A DNA stretch of 64,000 nucleotides from JANXQG01 sp963780045 (lineage in GTDB: Bacteria; Planctomycetota; Planctomycetia; Pirellulales; Thermoguttaceae). The stretch spans positions 5,022,001 to 5,086,000 of the forward strand of contig CAVZZZ010000001.1 in the NCBI GenBank assembly GCA_963780045.1. Direction: 5' to 3'. Positions 60,298 through 64,000 of the stretch are shown here, in pieces (position 1 is the first letter of the stretch; every line of letters starts with the position of its first letter). Made by a program: the position numbers and the translations under genes. A model generated the notes under the pieces. That model was not told the origin of the DNA. It made no database searches and was given only the letters and a program-made list of their open reading frames with translations.

Positions 60298-62435
60298 TTA
60301 CGCGTTCTGCAACAGCGTCAGCACGTTTTCGGGATTCTTGTTGGCGATGCTGAGCACCGAGGTGCCGGCCTGCACGAGGATTTGCTCCCGCGTGAGGTTG
60401 GCGCTTTCGGCGGCAAAGTCGGTATCCTGGATCGAGCTCTGGGCTGCGGTGAGGTTGGTCACGGCGTCGGTCAAGGCGTTGATGTTGGAATCAACGGTCG
60501 AGGCCTGGAAGGCGCCCAAACTGCCGCGCAGATCGCTGATCTGGTTCGAGGCCGCGGAGACGATCTGCTGGGCGAGCGCGGTATTCGTGCTCAGCGAGGC
60601 GCTATTGCCCGAGCCCAACTCGTACAGGAAGCCCATCGTGCCTCCCAGCGAGCCGGTGTCGACGCTCTGGATTCCCAGCCGCGCCTGCTCGCCGGACTCG
60701 ACGGTGGGGCCAAGTTGGAACAAGGCGCCGCCGCCGGTGATGCTGAAGTCGATGTTGTCGCCCACGGCCAGATCTGCCGGATTCAACGCTGCGGAGAAGG
60801 ACAGCGTGGGCGAGTCGATGGAGACCGTGTTTCCCAGGCCGGTCGCGGCCACGTTGTTCACGGTGGCCGAAATGTCGGTGCCCGTAGCGTTATTGGCAGT
60901 GAGCGAGTGGCCGAACGTCCCGCCGGTTCCCTCGCTGACGACCTTCACCGCGGTGGTTGCGTTGCTGCCGTAACCACTTGAGTTGAACTGCAGGTAGTCG
61001 CCCGTTGCCGCGGCGGTCACACCGGTGGCGTCCGTGTAGTTGTTGATGGCGGTCGCAATCTGGGCCGCGGTAGTGCCCGCGTCGAAAGAGAGAAGCTGGC
61101 TGCCCTGGTCGCCGCCGATATCGAGAGTCACATTGGCCACCAGTCCCGATGTGCCCGTGCCGCCGGACAAGACCGCGCCGGCGTCACCGCCGGCCGTAAC
61201 CGTGCCCGTATCGGCGGTGTCCGCGGCCGCGGTCAGCGTGTCGGCGCCAGTACCGGTCGTCACAGACGCGGTAAACAGCGAATTGCCGTTGGAGTCCTGA
61301 TAGGCGTTCAGCGCGGAGACAACGCTAGCAAGTGTCGTGGAGTCGCCTGCGTTGCTGTCAATCGCAATGTTCAGGACTCCCGTGGCGGCGTCGTAGGAGA
61401 CCTGTGGGTTGGTTTCGCCGAGGCCCGCGCTTCCGCTGGTCGTGATGGCGGTGATTGCATTGGCGCCGGGCCTGGTCGAAGTGATGGTAATCGTGCCGGT
61501 AGCGGCGGCATTGGTCAACGTGCCGCTGGCGAGGGTGGCGCTGTCGTTGGTCACGTTGAATCCGTTGGTGGCAGGCGTTGTGCCGCCGGCCGTCGCCTTG
61601 AGCGCAGTGTCGTTGTTGATCGCGGCGGCAATCGTGTCGGCCGAGGTCGTCCCGGAGTTGTTGACCGTGACGGTCAGCAAGTTCGTAGTGGAATTAAACG
61701 ACGCGGTGGCCGTGCCCGCGGCCTGGCTGTGCTCTGGGCGAACGTGATGCCGATGTCATTCGAAGTCGTGCCGGTCGAGGCGGCGGTTACACTGAGCGTG
61801 CTGCCGTCCGCGAACGTGATGGGCGCGGCCGTCGTCGCGGCGACGTCGGTGGAAACGCCGTCGTTGACCGTGGCCCCGATTTTGGCTTGCGTCGCCAACG
61901 CCTTGACGTTAATGTCCACCGGGACGCTGCTGGCGGTGCCGAAGTTGGCTTGGTTGATTTGGAGGTTCTGGACGGCGCTATAGCCCGTGCCTGGCGCGAC
62001 ATCGAATCCCAGGCTGCCGTCCAACAGGTTCTGGCCCTGGAAGGAGGTGGTTCGGGCAATGTTGTTAACCGCGTTCAACGAGGAGTCGATCTGCAACTGG
62101 TTGGCGGCGATTTCGCTGGGGCTCATCGTGGCCGTGTTGGCGGCCTGGTTCACCAGTCCCTCCATGCTCGTCAGCAGCGTGCTGATCTGGCTCAGCGCGC
62201 TGTCGGCGGTGGAGATCATTTGGCTGGCCACCTGGCTGTTGGAAATCGCCTGCTGGCTGTCCGCGATGTCGTTGCCCAAATCGGTGGACGCAATCAAGCC
62301 CGAGGGGTTGTCCGCGCCGGAGTTGATCTGCAAACCGGTGCTCAAACGGGTGAGCGTGGTCTGCAATTGATTGTTGGACATGGCCAAGTTTTGCTGGGCC
62401 GTGAGCGAGCTGATGTTTGTATTGATTCGGGTCAT
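60298..62435 (-). CDS. fliC: Flagellin (one frameshift)
   Basis: About 712 residues. The N-terminal D0/D1 (TRINTNISSLTAQQNLAMSNNQLQTTLTRLSTGLQINSGADNPSGLIASTDLGNDI...SQVASQMISTADSALSQISTLL) and C-terminal D1/D0 (NQISDLRGSLGAFQASTVDSNINALTDAVTNLTAAQSSIQDTDFAAESANLTREQILVQAGTSVLSIANKNPENVLTLLQNA) are intact. One base is missing near 61725, between the D1/D2 halves. The central domain is long and repeats flagellin-IN-like strands. A sigma-28-like promoter precedes it; csrA lies 295 bases upstream on the same strand, an arrangement known from the CsrA control of flagellin. Confidence 0.9.
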
Positions 62436-62477
62436 CTCAGTACCTGTACCTCAAACTAAGGTAAAACCTATCACGCT

Positions 62478-62505
62478 CCATCGACTGGACGGTTTGCGAA
62501 CTTTA
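62478..62505 (-). promoter_or_regulatory. Sigma-28-like promoter of fliC
   Basis: Minus-strand TAAAGTTC, 12-base spacer, GTCGATGG, close to TAAAGTTT-N11-GCCGATAA, ending about 43 bases before the fliC start. The flgK promoter in this window has the same 12-base spacer, so this organism's FliA may prefer it (inference). Confidence 0.55.
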
Positions 62506-62729
62506 GGGAATTTGCGACGGTCGGGAAATCCGCGATCTTCCGAGTGCGAATCGAGGCCATGTCGACGCGACGGAAGTATAAGCCGGCAAACAAGTTGCGC
62601 TTGCGATCCGGCCATGCACGCCCTGTTCCTTTCTTCGGAATCGCCGAGCAAGAATTGCAGCGAAAGCAATGCTTGGCGGTAGATCATATCCGGTCCAGCC
62701 CGCACAAAGCGAATATCCGGAAATGTTTC

Positions 62730-62960
62730 TTACGTCTCGCACTGGCCGCCCTGGGCGGTTTGCCGTTCGCGCTCCTTGGCCCGCACGGATTGCGGGCCAT
62801 CACGCTTGATCGCGTCATAAACTTCCTGGCGATGCACGGGCACCTCCTGCGGGGCTTCGATCCCCAGCCGGACCTTGTCTCCGCGAATATCGACGATGGT
62901 GATAATCACTTTGTCGCCGATCATGATGCTTTCATCGCGCTGCCTGGACAAGACGAGCAT
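62730..62960 (-). CDS. csrA: Carbon storage regulator CsrA
   Basis: 76 residues from ATG 62960, with AAGGAG at eight bases. LVLSRQRDESIMIGDKVIITIVDIRGDKVRLGIEAPQEVPVHRQEVYDAI is complete CsrA (RNA-binding residues R/E in the first strand, IGIEAP..VHR in the last). Its C-terminal extension (RDGPQSVRAKERERQTAQGG) is basic and longer than in E. coli. CsrA binds GGA-rich leader hairpins; upstream of flagellin it often controls fliC translation together with FliW, which is not in the window. Confidence 0.93.
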   Translation of the reverse strand: MLVLSRQRDESIMIGDKVIITIVDIRGDKVRLGIEAPQEVPVHRQEVYDAIKRDGPQSVRAKERERQTAQGGQCET

Positions 62961-63462
62961 CGTTGGCTCCTTGGTTCTCAAAGCGTGGTCGAGTGGCCTT
63001 TTTCAGTCAACCGACTTTTCCCTGCGGCAATGCACCAACGCGGTAAGCAGGGAAGTTGACAAAGGTTCTATCGACTGGTTGCATTGGGGCAAACTAACAA
63101 ATTGGCAAAGTTTGGGTCGTATAGACAATGCGAGTAGAAGATTCTGCTCGGCGATTGCCTTGCGGCGCGTTTGCGCTCGGTTATGACGTTTGCAAGCATC
63201 TGCGGCAGAAATCGCCGGTGGCGCTTGCAATCCGGCGGACTTTGCGCGCTGCGCGGCGTTCAATAAGGCGAGTCCCGCTCCGTTAAGGGCTGTTACTCGC
63301 GCGGCGCAAGTCGTTGGGCAGACAGGACTAACGACGAATCATGCAGTGCAGTTTGGCGTGGGCTCGTCGCGCTTGGCACAGGCATTGCTTTAGACGAAGC
63401 CGCTTATCTCAACTTCCCAATTCCGACCGAATCTCGTTCTCGGCAACATTGGACGAACCAGT
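62961..63462. other. 500-bp divergent gap between csrA and flgF/flgG
   Basis: No gene found. It contains a sigma-70-like TTGACA at 63056 and the sigma-54 promoter at 63373 (separate entry). Short open frames have no recognisable products. Confidence 0.45.
63373..63390 (+). promoter_or_regulatory. Sigma-54 promoter for the flagellar rod gene
   Basis: TTGGCACAGGCATTGCTT has the invariant GG at -24 and GC at -12 with ten bases between them, plus TGGCAC and TTGCTT contexts. It lies 73 bases before the flgF/flgG start. Flagellar hook-basal-body genes are classically sigma-54 dependent, so this is a strong candidate. Confidence 0.75.
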
Positions 63463-64000
63463 ATGCCATACGGACTTTACATCTCGGCCGAAGGCGCACA
63501 GGCACAGTCGCGCCGTCTTGAAGTCATCGCCAACAACATTGCCAACGTCGATACCGTGGGCTTCAAGCGCGACCTGGCGGTGATGCAATCGCGCTACAGC
63601 GAGGCATTGCAGCGCGGCATGCAATCGCCGGGCGCCGGGCCGCAAAGCGATATTGGCGGCGGCGTGCAGTTCCATCAGACCGTGACCGATTTCAGCCCTG
63701 GCGCGATGCGAAAGACCGACAACCCGACCGATGTGGCCCTGCAAGGCGACGGCTTCTTCGTCGTACGCAAGGGTCAGGAGCGGCTGCTCACGCGAGCCGG
63801 AAATTTCCGCCTCACCTCCAGCGGCGGACTCGTCACCCAGCAAGGCTATCCCGTGCTCTCGCAGGACAGCTCGCCGATCACGATCAGTCCCGAAGGCCCT
63901 TGGAACATCAATTCATCGGGCAATATCAACCAAGCGGGCACGCCGCAGCCACTGCAAATCGCCAAACCGGCTTCGCTGGGCGATTTGGCCAAGGTCGGCG
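63463..64000 (+). CDS. flgF: Flagellar basal-body rod protein, FlgF/FlgG type (partial)
   Basis: The ATG at 63463 opens PYGLYISAEGAQAQSRRLEVIANNIANVDTVGFKRDLAVMQSR, the flagellar rod/hook N-terminal motif (NNIANVDTVGFK), followed by TDFSPGAMRKTDNPTDVALQGDGFFVVRKGQERLLTRAGNFRLTSSGGLVTQQGYPVL, the FlgF/FlgG middle region. The frame continues to the end of the window without a stop. FlgF is more likely than FlgG because of the 'AEGAQAQSRRLEVIANN' start, but the remaining sequence would be needed. The rod genes form the proximal/distal rod of the flagellum. Confidence 0.85.
   Translation, partial: MPYGLYISAEGAQAQSRRLEVIANNIANVDTVGFKRDLAVMQSRYSEALQRGMQSPGAGPQSDIGGGVQFHQTVTDFSPGAMRKTDNPTDVALQGDGFFVVRKGQERLLTRAGNFRLTSSGGLVTQQGYPVLSQDSSPITISPEGPWNINSSGNINQAGTPQPLQIAKPASLGDLAKVG

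Overview
The window is a high-GC chromosomal segment from a planctomycete, most likely of the order Pirellulales or a close relative. Evidence: two DUF1559 pilin-like proteins, a giant surface protein whose N-terminus carries the planctomycete 'LECRNML'-type motif, a second 'LESRRLL' leader, a TIGR03067/TolB-type protein, a UxaE-type tagaturonate epimerase, GT87 and YfhO-type membrane proteins, and a flagellar set with planctomycete-style oversized FlgL, FliD and flagellin. No rRNA operon, CRISPR array, integrase or transposase was seen; there is one tRNA (Val, GAC).

Layout. 1-4350 is accessory: a DNA methyltransferase/Mrr-like gene split by about 0.9 kb of foreign sequence, two paralogous hypothetical genes, and many self-complementary low-complexity 'word' repeats. 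4.3-8.3 kb: DUF1559 protein, STN-like exported protein, NfeD protein, HExxH peptidase. 8.9-14.6 kb: tRNA-Val, then a pectin/uronate cluster (UxaE epimerase, GH28 polygalacturonase, damaged CE15 esterase), a PreT/GltD-like flavoprotein and a GNAT acetyltransferase. 14.8-22.3 kb: giant beta-propeller/Ig surface protein, a cysteine-rich CCAPACCAAP-repeat protein, an ECF sigma factor with a small membrane partner. 22.4-29.7 kb: conserved planctomycete protein, then (minus) FHA protein, Ser/Thr kinase with C-terminal membrane region and a membrane protein, a coiled-coil protein, and an atypical DUF1559 protein. 30-34.3 kb: flgK-flgL behind a sigma-28-like promoter. 34.3-40.1 kb (minus): aminotransferase, LptF/G permease, Uma2, MFS transporter, enolase-superfamily enzyme. 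40.1-46.6 kb: an 11-bp tandem array, Uma2 fused in frame to recO, two lipoproteins (BamD-like, LptE-like) and folP. 46.7-56.5 kb: lone XRE antitoxin, FliN-like protein, GT87, YfhO-like protein, a type II toxin-antitoxin pair whose toxin has a premature TAG, a TolB-like protein, a truncated surface protein, and a Panacea (DUF4065) gene overlapping a small toxin-like gene. 56.7-64 kb: fliS, fliD, fliC and csrA on the minus strand, then a sigma-54-type promoter and flgF/flgG (cut by the window end) on the plus strand.

Two global features matter to the reader. First, at least 18 otherwise well conserved genes or gene parts are interrupted by single-base indels (about one per 3-4 kb, mostly missing bases). 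This looks like uncorrected sequencing error rather than decay, so split reading frames are described here as single genes with the shift position. Second, short 'words' (tcagtgttcag, gggagaaag, gatgaggg, cttagttc, gtactgagcac, gaaatccgaa and others) are arranged as long inverted repeats at gene ends and starts. In several places they enter coding sequence, including the leader regions of both lipoproteins and the middle of one hypothetical protein. Together with the Panacea toxin-antitoxin pair, these are the most interesting items in the window.
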